The notes: generated by a model from the letters alone, not told the origin. A DNA stretch of 62,171 bases from an uncultured Lachnospiraceae bacterium (GCA_910578885.1 CAJTSH010000023.1:1-62171); one strand, 5' to 3'. Counted from the first letter of the stretch, positions 26,155 through 34,886 are shown. Numbers and translations are program-made.

Positions 26155-27306
26155 TTACACCTCCTGTACAGTATTAATAATATCCTGCAGCAGTTCCTTC
26201 TCCTCATCATCCATATCTTTTAAATTTAAAAAGGAACAGCAAAGATCAAATGGATCCAGATTTTTTTCTGCTGAAAATTTTTTACTGTAATCTGTTTTCC
26301 GCAGCACATCTCTGCGAATTTCAAGCAAATTGGGAAATGCATTTCGAATCCGATCCTGCATATCAATCACATTGAAATCCACTTTATCTGTCAGAATTAC
26401 TGTCACATAATCATTGCAAGACTGCTTTAACACTTCTTCCAGTTCTCCCTTAACGACACGAACCTGACGCAAGGGCACAAGCGGAATAACGTCTGTCAAA
26501 ATATTTCCCTTTTCCTGCATTTCTACCACAATGATACCCTTCTGCTGTCCTGCTTCACTGACAGAACATGCCAAGGGCGTTCCACAATAGCGGTAATATT
26601 CACTCCCGACTTTCATAGGCTTATGAATATGCCCAAGCGCCGCATAGTCAAATTTATCCAAAATATCTGCTGAAACCTCATCAATATTTCCAACTGTGCG
26701 TATCTCTGAATCCATACGCTCTACGCTGTCTGTCTCTATGCCAACCGGAAGATAAAATTGATGGCTCACCAGTACATTTCTTTCACCATTGTCAATCGCT
26801 TCCCTTTCGATTAGCTTATGTACCGTATCGTGATAAGAAAAATTATTTCCATTTTCATCTACGCCGACAACCGATTTAACCATCGAGGGTTTCACAAATG
26901 GGAGCAGGTAAAAGTTTACATCTCCATAAGCATCCTGCATCGTCACTTTTTCAATATATTCCTCAGGCTTTTGCGGTGCAATACCAACCATATAAATTTT
27001 CTGCTTCGACAACACACTCCTGAATACATTGACACGCGGCGCACTGTCATGGTTACCGCTAATCATCATAATCACCGCTTCCTGAGCGGCAGTCGTCAGA
27101 TTTGCAATAAATTCATCAAACAACGCAACAGCTTCCGCTGATGGAATTGCTTTATCGTAAATATCTCCGGCAATGACAATTGCATCTGGCTGTTCCTTTG
27201 CAGCAATTTCAGTGATTTGCTTTAAAATATATTGCTGATCCTCCAGCAAATCCCGGTTTAATAATTTCAGTCCAATGTGCAAATCAGATAGATGAAAAAA
27301 TTTCAT
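26155..27306 (-). CDS. sbcD: Exonuclease SbcCD subunit D
   Basis: This 383-aa metallophosphoesterase has the Mre11-type motifs 'HLSDLHIG', 'AGDIYDK', 'SGNHDS', 'VSHQFYL' and 'ALGHIHKP', which hold the two metal ions. It is the nuclease subunit of SbcCD. GGAGGAGT precedes the ATG. It lies in an unusual place, directly after infA, with a terminator and a new promoter in between. Confidence 0.96.
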   Translation of the reverse strand: MKFFHLSDLHIGLKLLNRDLLEDQQYILKQITEIAAKEQPDAIVIAGDIYDKAIPSAEAVALFDEFIANLTTAAQEAVIMMISGNHDSAPRVNVFRSVLSKQKIYMVGIAPQKPEEYIEKVTMQDAYGDVNFYLLPFVKPSMVKSVVGVDENGNNFSYHDTVHKLIEREAIDNGERNVLVSHQFYLPVGIETDSVERMDSEIRTVGNIDEVSADILDKFDYAALGHIHKPMKVGSEYYRYCGTPLACSVSEAGQQKGIIVVEMQEKGNILTDVIPLVPLRQVRVVKGELEEVLKQSCNDYVTVILTDKVDFNVIDMQDRIRNAFPNLLEIRRDVLRKTDYSKKFSAEKNLDPFDLCCSFLNLKDMDDEEKELLQDIINTVQEV

Positions 27307-27334
27307 GAATACTCCTCCTCTTTAACATGGGTGA

Positions 27335-27363
27335 ATCATATCATAATTATCCTCTCGTTTCAA
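27335..27363 (-). promoter_or_regulatory. Promoter of sbcDC
   Basis: Minus strand TTGAAA (27358-27363) and TATGAT (27335-27340), 17-bp spacer, 29 bp before the sbcD start. Confidence 0.75.
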
Positions 27364-27412
27364 TTGAAATGCTTTAGCTCCAACAGTAAAAAATATAATT
27401 CTCAAAAATAAA

Positions 27413-27460
27413 ATTCATGGGTATGCCAGTCTTCTGCAGCTTACTGACAAACCCATGAAT
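27413..27460 (-). terminator. Terminator after infA
   Basis: ATTCATGGGT (27413-27422) pairs perfectly with ACCCATGAAT (27451-27460). On the minus strand the stem is followed by TTTATTTTTGAG. It ends the spc operon before sbcD. Confidence 0.85.
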
Positions 27461-27469
27461 AATAACCTC

Positions 27470-27688
27470 TTATTTATCTCTCCAGATAATCCGTCCTTTT
27501 GACAGATCATACGGCGACATCTCAATCGTCACTTTATCACCCGGTAATATACGGATAAAGTTCATGCGGAGTTTTCCGCTGATATGCGCCAGTACCTGAT
27601 GTCCATTCTCAAGCTCTACCTGAAACATTGCATTCGGGAGCTTCTCAAGTACTGTTCCTTCTACTTCAATTACATCTGCTTTAGACAT
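27470..27688 (-). CDS. infA: Translation initiation factor IF-1
   Basis: This 72-aa OB-fold protein has the typical sequence 'IEVEGTVLEKLPNAMFQVELENGHQVLAHISGKLRMNFIRILPGDKV'. It binds the A site of the 30S subunit during initiation. It overlaps the KOW gene by 8 bp. In most Firmicutes rpmJ follows directly; here a terminator and the sbcDC unit come next. Confidence 0.97.
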   Translation of the reverse strand: MSKADVIEVEGTVLEKLPNAMFQVELENGHQVLAHISGKLRMNFIRILPGDKVTIEMSPYDLSKGRIIWRDK

Positions 27689-27983
27689 TTTTTAATCCTC
27701 CTGCTTTGGTTCTCATTTTATTTGGGATTTGATTATATATATGTGTATTCAGGCTCATAATTGCCTTCTTCAGCCGCTGGTCTTTGGGTATTGCCTCTGC
27801 CATGATAAGCGCGGTTTCCTTTGGAATGTTTGTAATAATCTGAATATGCTTTCTGTTTTTCTTTTTCGGTTTCCCAAATGGCTTTGTTCCGCCATTTACC
27901 AGATAAGCATACTCTCCGTTGGTTTCCGCTATCAGATAAATCTGCCCCTTGTCATGTCCGGCTTTTACGATTGCAAACTCCAT
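27681..27983 (-). CDS. KOW-domain RNA-binding protein (L14e-like)
   Basis: This 100-aa basic protein has a KOW-type N-terminus ('FAIVKAGHDKGQIYLIAETNGEYAYLVNGG') and a Lys-rich 'GKPKKKNRKH' segment. It belongs to the small L14e/L6e/L27e-like family that many Clostridia encode between map and infA. It is probably ribosome- or RNA-associated, and the function is not established. The frame extends to 28010, but GGAGGAAACAGTT before 27983 makes that ATG the start. Confidence 0.85.
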   Translation of the reverse strand: MEFAIVKAGHDKGQIYLIAETNGEYAYLVNGGTKPFGKPKKKNRKHIQIITNIPKETALIMAEAIPKDQRLKKAIMSLNTHIYNQIPNKMRTKAGGLKNV

Positions 27984-27999
27984 AACTGTTTCCTCCGCT

Positions 28000-28788
28000 T
28001 TACCATTCACCGTTTTCCATTGCTGCCGCTTCTTCTTCCGTCAGCGTCAATATTTCAGGCTCACCTTCGGTAATCAGTATGGTATTTTCATAATGCGCCG
28101 ACAAAGACCCATCCCTAGAAACGACTGTCCATTCATCGTCCATCCACACAACATCCGGTGTTCCGGCATTTATCATAGGCTCAATGGCCAGTGTCATTCC
28201 GCTTTTCAGCCGGATGCCTCTGCGCCCTGTCCTAAAATTCGGCACTTCCGGTTCTTCATGCAAATGTGTTCCGATTCCATGTCCGACCAAGTCGTAGACT
28301 ACGCCGTATCCGAAGCTCTCCGCATAGTCTTCGATTGCTCCGGATATAGAGCTTAAACGATTCCCTTCCTTGGCATAACGGATTCCCTCAAAAAAGCTCT
28401 GTCTGGTGCGCTTCATTAAATTTGCCGCTTCCTCGGAAACCGCTCCCACACCGTGGGTTCTGGCAGCATCTGAATGATAGCCTTTGTAAATCAGCCCCAT
28501 ATCCAGACTGACAATATCGCCCTCTTTTAAGATATGCTTCTTATTCGGAATTCCGTGAACAACTTCTTCATTTACCGATACACAGACCGATGCCGGATAA
28601 CCATTATAATTCAGGAAATTCGGAATACAGCCATAATCACGAATCATCTCATCTCCAAGCCGGTTGATGTCCCAAGTGGACATCCCCGGCTTAATTTCGT
28701 GTCCCAGATTCTGATGAACCTTCGCAAGAATCTTTCCTGCCGCTCTCATTAGCTCAATTTCTCTGGCAGATTTTATTGTTACTGACAT
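28000..28788 (-). CDS. map: Methionine aminopeptidase type I
   Basis: This 262-aa protein has the pita-bread fold residues: metal ligands in 'VSLDMGLIYKGYHSDAART' (two Asp), 'GHGIGTHLHEEPEVPNF' (His, Glu) and 'ITEGEPEIL' (Glu), and His79-type 'NEEVVHGIP'. It removes the initiator Met. There is no N-terminal zinc-binding (SEC-C) extension. It starts 3 bp after the adk stop. Confidence 0.96.
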   Translation of the reverse strand: MSVTIKSAREIELMRAAGKILAKVHQNLGHEIKPGMSTWDINRLGDEMIRDYGCIPNFLNYNGYPASVCVSVNEEVVHGIPNKKHILKEGDIVSLDMGLIYKGYHSDAARTHGVGAVSEEAANLMKRTRQSFFEGIRYAKEGNRLSSISGAIEDYAESFGYGVVYDLVGHGIGTHLHEEPEVPNFRTGRRGIRLKSGMTLAIEPMINAGTPDVVWMDDEWTVVSRDGSLSAHYENTILITEGEPEILTLTEEEAAAMENGEW

Positions 28789-28791
28789 ATT

Positions 28792-29436
28792 TTATGCTCC
28801 CAAGATTTTCACGATAGCTGCAAATACGTCTTCCATCGGCTGTGTTCCGTCAACAGATTTTAAAATACCCTGTTTTGTATAGTAGTCGATTAACGGCTGT
28901 GTCTGCTCATGATATACATCCAGACGCTTCTGAACCGTTTCCGGCTTGTCATCGTCTCTTAATACGAGTTCGTTTCCACAGGTATCGCAGACTCCCTCTT
29001 TTTTCGGCGGAATAGAAACGATATGATAAGTCGCACCGCAGTTAATGCAGGCGCGTCTGCCGCCCATGCGGTTTACGATATTCTCATCCGGAACATCTAC
29101 ATCAATCGCATAATCCATCTTCTGTCCCAGCTTCGTCAAAGCTGCATCTAATGCTTCCGCCTGTGGAATGGTTCTTGGGAATCCATCCAGCACAAAGCCA
29201 TTCTTGCAGTCTTCCTGATTGATTCTGTCTACAACCAGATCGCAGGTCAGTTCATCCGGAACCAACAGTCCCTGATCCATATACTCTTTTGCTTTCTTGC
29301 CCAATTCTGTTCCCTCTTTGATATTCGCACGGAAAATATCTCCTGTGGAAATGTGAGGGATGCCGTATTTGCCTGCAATCTGCTTCGCCTGTGTTCCTTT
29401 ACCTGCCCCTGGAGCGCCTAACATAATAATCTTCAT
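28792..29436 (-). CDS. adk: Adenylate kinase, zinc-lid type
   Basis: This 214-aa protein has the P-loop 'GAPGAGKGTQA', 'GFPRTIPQAEAL' and a LID domain with four Cys ('RACINCGATYH...GVCDTCGNE') that binds zinc, as in many Gram-positive bacteria. It catalyses AMP + ATP to 2 ADP. The frame reaches 29499, but the GGAGG site sets the start at MKIIMLGAPG (29436). Confidence 0.97.
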   Translation of the reverse strand: MKIIMLGAPGAGKGTQAKQIAGKYGIPHISTGDIFRANIKEGTELGKKAKEYMDQGLLVPDELTCDLVVDRINQEDCKNGFVLDGFPRTIPQAEALDAALTKLGQKMDYAIDVDVPDENIVNRMGGRRACINCGATYHIVSIPPKKEGVCDTCGNELVLRDDDKPETVQKRLDVYHEQTQPLIDYYTKQGILKSVDGTQPMEDVFAAIVKILGA

Positions 29437-29550
29437 AAATAAAACCTCCTTTTTATTTGTATGAGTTATACTGTTTTCTGCCATTTTCTCTATAAACAAC
29501 TTTAGTGTACCACGGGAGATACGGCAAATGCCGCACCCCCTGGGTACACA

Positions 29551-30867
29551 TTAATTATTCAGAAATCCCTTATAGTAACGAACTAACATCTGTGATTCTA
29601 TCTGTTTGATTGTCTCAATTACAACACCTACGATAATGATGATAGATGTTCCGCCGAAAGACACGTCCGCATTAAATACACCATTGAATACGATTGGAAT
29701 TACCGCTACAATAGTCAGTCCTGCCGCTCCGATGAAAACAATGTAATTTAAAATTTTGTTCAAATAATCACTGGTTGGCTTGCCCGGTCTGATACCCGGA
29801 ATAAATCCACCTTGTTTCTTCATGTTATTTGCAATTTCCAACGGATTAAATGTAATGGATGTATAGAAATATGCAAATGCAATAATCAATACAATATATA
29901 TCACCAATCCGATACTATATATCGGTTCACTCGGATCACACCAGTTTGCCTGATTCAATCCTTTCAATATTTTGCTGCCGACTCCGGTTCCATTGCCTTT
30001 TCCTAAAATCTGTGCAATCACAACCGGAAACTGAAGTAATGACTGTGCAAAAATGACCGGGATTACGCCGCCGGTATTTACCTTCAGCGGAATGTGCGTT
30101 GACTGTCCGCCAACCGTTTTTCTTCCCTGTATCTTTTTGGAATATTGTACCGGAATTCTTCTTTCAGCGCCCTGTAAAAGAATTACGAATACAACCGTCA
30201 CTAAAATTACTGCAAGAATAATTACGATTGCAAGCGTAGCTTTTGCAATATTCTTGCCTGTTACAAACTGCTCAAATAATGTTGCGAAGTCCTGCGGAAT
30301 CCGTGAAATAATATTGACAACCAAGACAATGGAAATACCGTTTCCAACACCTTTTTCTGTAATTCTTTCACCGATCCACATCAATACTGCAGAACCGGCA
30401 GTTAATGTAACAACTACCTGTAATACGTTAATAAAATCATATTGTACCAGATATCCGCTCCTGCCGAATCCGATTCCCATTGCTATGGACTCGATCAGTG
30501 CAAGCACTACAGTTACATAACGCGTGATTTCCGCAATTTTCTTTCTTCCTTCTTCGCCGTCACGCTGCATCTCCTCTAACTTCGGAATTGCAATTGTAAG
30601 AAGCTGCATAATAATGGAAGATGTAATATATGGCGTAATATTTAATGCAAAGATGGACATCTGTAAGAAGGAACCACCCGTAATTGCATCAAAGAAACTA
30701 AATGCATCGCTGCTCTGGTTAGCAAACCAGTCGGCAAACACCTCCCTGTTTACGCCCGGAACCGGAAGCTGTGAGCCTAACCTGATTACAATCAGCATGA
30801 AAAATGTAAAAATAAGCCTGTTACGTATATCTTTGATTTTAAACGCATTGCGGACTGTATCAAACAT
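29551..30867 (-). CDS. secY: Protein translocase subunit SecY
   Basis: This 438-aa membrane protein has about ten hydrophobic helices and typical motifs 'FALNITPYITSSIIMQLL', 'GVGNGISI', 'GGVIPVIFAQSLLQFP' and 'KQGGFIPGIRPGKPT'. It forms the protein-conducting channel with SecE and SecG. Its start codon overlaps the last base of the rplO stop, so it is translationally coupled. Confidence 0.97.
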   Translation of the reverse strand: MFDTVRNAFKIKDIRNRLIFTFFMLIVIRLGSQLPVPGVNREVFADWFANQSSDAFSFFDAITGGSFLQMSIFALNITPYITSSIIMQLLTIAIPKLEEMQRDGEEGRKKIAEITRYVTVVLALIESIAMGIGFGRSGYLVQYDFINVLQVVVTLTAGSAVLMWIGERITEKGVGNGISIVLVVNIISRIPQDFATLFEQFVTGKNIAKATLAIVIILAVILVTVVFVILLQGAERRIPVQYSKKIQGRKTVGGQSTHIPLKVNTGGVIPVIFAQSLLQFPVVIAQILGKGNGTGVGSKILKGLNQANWCDPSEPIYSIGLVIYIVLIIAFAYFYTSITFNPLEIANNMKKQGGFIPGIRPGKPTSDYLNKILNYIVFIGAAGLTIVAVIPIVFNGVFNADVSFGGTSIIIIVGVVIETIKQIESQMLVRYYKGFLNN

Positions 30868-31307
30868 TAGATCACCTCAGCTTTTCCACCAAGAGCCTCA
30901 ATTTTTTCTTTTGCGCTTGCGCTGAATGCATTAGCCTGAACTGTGAGCTTCTTAGTAAATTCTCCATTTCCAAGAATCTTTACACCATCTCTTGGATTCT
31001 TAACGATTCCTCTTTCTAGTAATGTTTCAACAGATACTACTGCATCATTGTCAAAGACTTCCAATGCGGATAAGTTGATTCCAACGATTGTCTTGGAATT
31101 TCTGCACGTAAATCCTCTCTTTGGTAATCTTCTATATAATGGCATCTGACCGCCTTCAAAGCCTGGTCTTGGCGCTCCTGAACGAGCTTTCTGTCCCTTA
31201 TGGCCTTTACCTGCTGTCTTACCATTTCCTGAACCGTGTCCACGGCCTCTTCTGAAATTATCACTATGCTTTGAGCCAACTGCTGGCTGTAAATTGGATA
31301 AGTCCAT
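30867..31307 (-). CDS. rplO: 50S ribosomal protein L15
   Basis: 146 aa. The N-terminus 'MDLSNLQPAVGSKHSDNFRRGRGHGSGNGKTAGKGHKGQKARSG' is the Gly/Lys-rich L15 extension, followed by 'GFEGGQMPLYRRLPKRGF'. It is a late-assembly 50S protein. It shares one base with the secY start. Confidence 0.97.
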   Translation of the reverse strand: MDLSNLQPAVGSKHSDNFRRGRGHGSGNGKTAGKGHKGQKARSGAPRPGFEGGQMPLYRRLPKRGFTCRNSKTIVGINLSALEVFDNDAVVSVETLLERGIVKNPRDGVKILGNGEFTKKLTVQANAFSASAKEKIEALGGKAEVI

Positions 31308-31327
31308 TATGGCACCTCCTTTTTGTC

Positions 31328-31510
31328 TTATACTTCCTCTACTTTTACTAAATGTCTTACGTTCTGAATCATACCTCTGGTAGCTTTGTTATCAGGCATC
31401 TCAACTGTCTTTCCAATCTTATTTAAGCCCATAGCCTCTACCGTCTTCCTATTCTTCGGAACTGCTCCAATAGTAGATTTTATAAGTGTAATTTTTAATT
31501 TCTCTGCCAT
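31328..31510 (-). CDS. rpmD: 50S ribosomal protein L30
   Basis: This 60-aa protein matches L30 in full: 'LKITLIKSTIGAVPKNRKTVEAMGLNKIGKTVEMPDNKATRGMIQNVRHLVKVEE'. It lies between rpsE and rplO as usual. Confidence 0.97.
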   Translation of the reverse strand: MAEKLKITLIKSTIGAVPKNRKTVEAMGLNKIGKTVEMPDNKATRGMIQNVRHLVKVEEV

Positions 31511-31523
31511 TTTAAGTTCCTCC

Positions 31524-32033
31524 TTAACCCACTACTTCTTCAACGGATAAACCGCGAAGTTTCGCAACTTCTTCCGGGGATTTCAACTGACTTAAAGCAT
31601 TGATCGTAGCAAGTACAACGTTCTGCTTATTGTTGGAACCCAGAGATTTTGTACGGATATTCTGGATGCCGGCAAGCTCACATACGTTACGCGCAGGACC
31701 GCCTGCAATAACGCCAGTACCTTCCGGAGCTCTCTTTAATAATACGGAAGCGCCTGTATGCTTTCCGGAAATATCATGCGTAATACTATGATTATCATCT
31801 AACTTAACAGTAATCAGTTTTTTCATGGCGTCTTCTTTTCCTTTACGGATTGCTTCAGGAATTTCAGATGCTTTACCTAAACCTGCACCAACATGACCGT
31901 TGCCGTCGCCAACAACAACCAAAGCTGTAAAACGGAAGTTACGTCCACCTTTAACAACCTTTGTTACACGTTTAATTGATACCACTTTTTCTGTTAATTC
32001 TAATTGACTAGCATCAATAATTGTACGTTTCAT
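31524..32033 (-). CDS. rpsE: 30S ribosomal protein S5
   Basis: This 169-aa protein has the double-stranded RNA-binding S5 N-domain ('VVKGGRNFRFTALVVVGDGNGHVGAGLGKASEIPEAIRKG') and the C-domain 'GVIAGGPARNVCELAGIQNIRTKSLGSNN'. It is involved in decoding fidelity. Confidence 0.97.
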   Translation of the reverse strand: MKRTIIDASQLELTEKVVSIKRVTKVVKGGRNFRFTALVVVGDGNGHVGAGLGKASEIPEAIRKGKEDAMKKLITVKLDDNHSITHDISGKHTGASVLLKRAPEGTGVIAGGPARNVCELAGIQNIRTKSLGSNNKQNVVLATINALSQLKSPEEVAKLRGLSVEEVVG

Positions 32034-32050
32034 GTACTGTTTCCTCCTTA

Positions 32051-32419
32051 TTAGAACTCTAATCCAGCTTCTCTTGCTGCGTCAGCTAAAGCTTTTACTT
32101 TTCCTGCATATAAGAAACCGCCTCTGTCAAAGACAACCGTTGTAATACCTTTTTCTAATGCTTTCTTTGCGATTGCAGTACCAACCTGTGCTGCTGCATC
32201 TACGTTATTCGTCTTTTCGCAAGCTGCCTTTACATCCTTATCAAGTGTTGATGCGGCTGCAAGTGTATTTCCAACTGTATCGTCAATAATCTGAGCGTAC
32301 ATATGATTATTACTTCTAAACACAGCCAAACGCGGTCTTTCCGTTGTTCCAGACAAACGGTAGCGCATTCTTCTATGCTTCTTTTCACGAACTTCTGTTC
32401 TGGATACTTTATTAACCAT
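32051..32419 (-). CDS. rplR: 50S ribosomal protein L18
   Basis: This 122-aa protein carries the 5S rRNA-binding sequence 'RRMRYRLSGTTERPRLAVFRSNNHMYAQIIDD' and the conserved end 'VFDRGGFLYAGKVKALADAAREAGLEF'. Confidence 0.97.
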   Translation of the reverse strand: MVNKVSRTEVREKKHRRMRYRLSGTTERPRLAVFRSNNHMYAQIIDDTVGNTLAAASTLDKDVKAACEKTNNVDAAAQVGTAIAKKALEKGITTVVFDRGGFLYAGKVKALADAAREAGLEF

Positions 32420-32438
32420 CTCTTGTCACACTCCTTTA

Positions 32439-32978
32439 TTATTTCTTACCAGTCTTACCAACTTTACGTCTAATAACTTCATCAGCATATTTGATACCTT
32501 TTCCTTTGTAAGGCTCAGGTCTTCTCTTATCTCTGATTTCTGCTGCGTACTGGCCGACTTTTTCTTTATCGATACCTTTGATGATAATCTTGTTACCCTC
32601 TACTGTAGACTCCAATCCTTCCGGATCTTCCATCTCCACCGGATGGGAATATCCAAGGTTTAATGTCAATTTCTTTCCAGCCTTTGATGCTTTATAACCA
32701 ACACCATTTACTTCAAGCTGTTTTGTGAAACCATCTGTTACGCCAACAACCATGTTATTTACCAGGGTTCTTGTCAAACCATGTAAGGATTTCATTTTCT
32801 TTAAATCATTTGGTCTTGTAACGGTTACTTCAGAACCCTCTACTTTGATTTCCATCTCAGATGGTAATACTCTGCTTAATGTTCCTTTCGGACCTTTTAC
32901 AGTCACCTGATTATTTTCTGCAACTTCTACAGTTACTCCTGCAGGAATTGCGATTGGCATTCTTCCTATACGTGACAT
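32439..32978 (-). CDS. rplF: 50S ribosomal protein L6
   Basis: This 179-aa protein begins MSRIGRMPIAIPAGVTVEV and carries the L6 signature 'PEPYKGKGIKYADEVIRRKVGKTGKK' at the end. The frame is open 27 codons further upstream, but AGGAGG before 32978 fixes the start. A 360-bp gap separates it from rpsH. Confidence 0.97.
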   Translation of the reverse strand: MSRIGRMPIAIPAGVTVEVAENNQVTVKGPKGTLSRVLPSEMEIKVEGSEVTVTRPNDLKKMKSLHGLTRTLVNNMVVGVTDGFTKQLEVNGVGYKASKAGKKLTLNLGYSHPVEMEDPEGLESTVEGNKIIIKGIDKEKVGQYAAEIRDKRRPEPYKGKGIKYADEVIRRKVGKTGKK

Positions 32979-33204
32979 GCCCGTACCTCCTGTTATTTGT
33001 TGGATGGCTGTGCCATCATTTTTATTGCTTGTTATATTTATGAGTATGTCCGTCCTCATTGGGCGGGTTATACTTTTGGATAATTTGTTGCGGGTGTGCC
33101 TTACTGAATTGTGTAAAGGGGCTGAATGGTCAGCTCATGTGGGAATCAATAAGGTACGATGGTGGATGTTCAACTTACTTGTGTAGGTTGTCATCCTGCT
33201 GAAT
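32979..33204 (-). other. Part of the rpsH-rplF gap, hairpin-rich, no gene
   Basis: No credible open frame. Stems include GATGGC-tgt-GCCATC near 33003-33017, GGCTGA-atgg-TCAGC near 33120-33135, and GGATG..CAAC with GTTG..CATCC near 33164-33196. With the element at 33205-33335 it forms a 360-nt structured spacer in a normally compact operon. Confidence 0.5.
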
Positions 33205-33335
33205 AAGGAAGTTCTCTTCGCTAAGCTCAAGCTGCGCCAAATACGGGCTTGCTTTCACTAATCTCAGAGAACGCCCTCGCACTAAGTTCAGCCTACGCCA
33301 AAGGCGGGCTTGGCTTCACTAAGTTGCTTTCGGGC
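33205..33335 (-). repeat. Structured intergenic element, copy 2 (two hairpin modules)
   Basis: Begins a few bases after the rpsH stop with GCCCGAAAGCAACTTAGTGA (minus strand). Two modules follow: AGCC/GGCT (33290-33293/33312-33315) and AAGC/GCTT (33229-33232/33251-33254), again enclosing exactly 18 nt each. The interiors on the minus strand are AAGCCCGCCTTTGGCGTA and AAGCCCGTATTTGGCGCA. GTTCTCT/AGAGAAC (33266-33272/33211-33217) closes the second. Compared with copy 1 the stems differ but stay complementary. Confidence 0.8.
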
Positions 33336-33338
33336 CGG

Positions 33339-33743
33339 TCACCACACAAACGCAAGAACTTCGCCGCCGACTTGAAGTTTGCGGGCTTCTTTGTCTGTAA
33401 CGATTCCCTGGTTCGTGGAGAGAATTGCAATTCCCAATCCGCCGAGAACCTTTGGAAGGTTATCCTTGCCTGCGTATACACGGAGACCCGGTTTTGAAAT
33501 TCTCTTTAAGCCTGTGATAATCTTCTCATTTTTATCTGCACCGTATTTTAATGTAACACGGATTGTCTTTACGATACCATCTTCAATGAGTTCATATTTT
33601 ACGATGTATCCCTCTTTTACCAAAATATCTGCGATTGCCACTTTGATTTTGGAAGCCGGAATATCAACTGTATCATGTTTCGCAGTATTTGCATTACGGA
33701 TTCTTGTAAGCATATCTGCAATTGGATCACTTGTCATTGTCAT
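33339..33743 (-). CDS. rpsH: 30S ribosomal protein S8
   Basis: This 134-aa protein begins MTMTSDPIADMLTRIRNANTAKHDTVDIPASKIK and ends with the S8 motif 'GLGIAILSTNQGIVTDKEARKLQVGGEVLAFVW'. It binds the central domain of 16S rRNA and in many bacteria represses part of the spc operon. Confidence 0.97.
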   Translation of the reverse strand: MTMTSDPIADMLTRIRNANTAKHDTVDIPASKIKVAIADILVKEGYIVKYELIEDGIVKTIRVTLKYGADKNEKIITGLKRISKPGLRVYAGKDNLPKVLGGLGIAILSTNQGIVTDKEARKLQVGGEVLAFVW

Positions 33744-33807
33744 GATTGTGTTTTCCTCCTATAATTTTCCTTTTACCTCTGCTTGAAATATGTCATTTGA
33801 AGGATGA

Positions 33808-33993
33808 CTACCAGCTTGCCTTCTTCACACCCGGAATCTGACCTTTATAAGCCAGTTCACGGAAGCAAACTCTACAAATGCCATATTTTCTTAAATATGC
33901 GTGTGGACGACCACAGATTTTGCAACGGTTATATTCTCTAGAAGAGAATTTCTGTTTGCGCTGCTGCTTTATTTTCATAGAAGTCTTTGCCAT
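33808..33993 (-). CDS. rpsZ: 30S ribosomal protein S14, zinc (type Z)
   Basis: This 61-aa protein has the zinc site 'CKICGRPHAYLRKYGICRVC' (C-x2-C...C-x2-C), the short type-Z form. Confidence 0.97.
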   Translation of the reverse strand: MAKTSMKIKQQRKQKFSSREYNRCKICGRPHAYLRKYGICRVCFRELAYKGQIPGVKKASW

Positions 33994-34010
33994 TTTAATT
34001 CCCTCCTGTC

Positions 34011-34550
34011 TTATTTAGCGAATGGCATATTGAACTGTGTCAATAATTCGCGTGCTTCTTCGTCTGTCTTTGCAGTTGTTACGAAAATAACATCCATTCC
34101 TCTAACTTTGTCTACCTTATCGTACTCAATCTCAGGGAAAATCAACTGCTCTTTGATACCGAGCGCATAGTTGCCTCTTCCGTCAAATGCGTTCGGGTTT
34201 ACGCCTCTAAAGTCACGTACACGGGGCAGCGCTAAGTTTATAAGACGATCAACGAACTCATACATTTTCTCGCCTCTTAAGGTTACTTTACATCCGATTG
34301 GCATGCCTTCACGGATTTTGAAGTTTGCTACAGAATTTTTTGCCTTAGTTGTTACCGGCTTCTGACCTGCGATGATTTCCATATCTTTCATTGCTGTCTC
34401 AAGAATTTTAGCGTTTTCTTTTGCTTCGCCTACACCCATATTGATAACAACTTTTGAAAGCTTCGGAACTTCCATTGTGTTCTTATATCCAAATTTTTTG
34501 ACCATAGCGTCTACGATCTCATTCTGATACTGTTCTCTCAATCTACTCAA
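34011..34550 (-). CDS. rplE: 50S ribosomal protein L5
   Basis: This 179-aa protein has the L5 motifs 'NTMEVPKLSKVVINMGVGEA' and 'GQKPVTTKAKNSVANFKIREGMPIG'. It binds 5S rRNA together with L18. Confidence 0.97.
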   Translation of the reverse strand: MSRLREQYQNEIVDAMVKKFGYKNTMEVPKLSKVVINMGVGEAKENAKILETAMKDMEIIAGQKPVTTKAKNSVANFKIREGMPIGCKVTLRGEKMYEFVDRLINLALPRVRDFRGVNPNAFDGRGNYALGIKEQLIFPEIEYDKVDKVRGMDVIFVTTAKTDEEARELLTQFNMPFAK

Positions 34551-34574
34551 CTTCTTGGACCTCCTCTCTTACGA

Positions 34575-34886
34575 TTAATCAATTATGTCGCCTGTTGATT
34601 TTGCATAACGTACTTTTTTATCTCCGTCCATTTTAAAACCAACTCTGGTCGCTTTGCCCTTATGAAGATACATTACATTAGAAGCATGAATTGGTCCTTC
34701 CTGATGAACAATACCGCCCTGTTGGTTTGCCATGCTTGGTTTGGTATGTTTCGTTATCATGTTGATGCCCTCAACCAAAAGCGTATTATTCTTTTTATTT
34801 ACGGCAATTACCTTGCCCTCTTTGTCTTTATCTCTACCTGCAATTACCTTTACGGTATCGCCTTTTTTAATTTTTAAACTTGCCAT
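34575..34886 (-). CDS. rplX: 50S ribosomal protein L24
   Basis: This 103-aa protein has a KOW motif at the N-terminus: 'KKGDTVKVIAGRDKDKEGKVIAVN'. It is an early 50S assembly protein. Confidence 0.97.
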   Translation of the reverse strand: MASLKIKKGDTVKVIAGRDKDKEGKVIAVNKKNNTLLVEGINMITKHTKPSMANQQGGIVHQEGPIHASNVMYLHKGKATRVGFKMDGDKKVRYAKSTGDIID

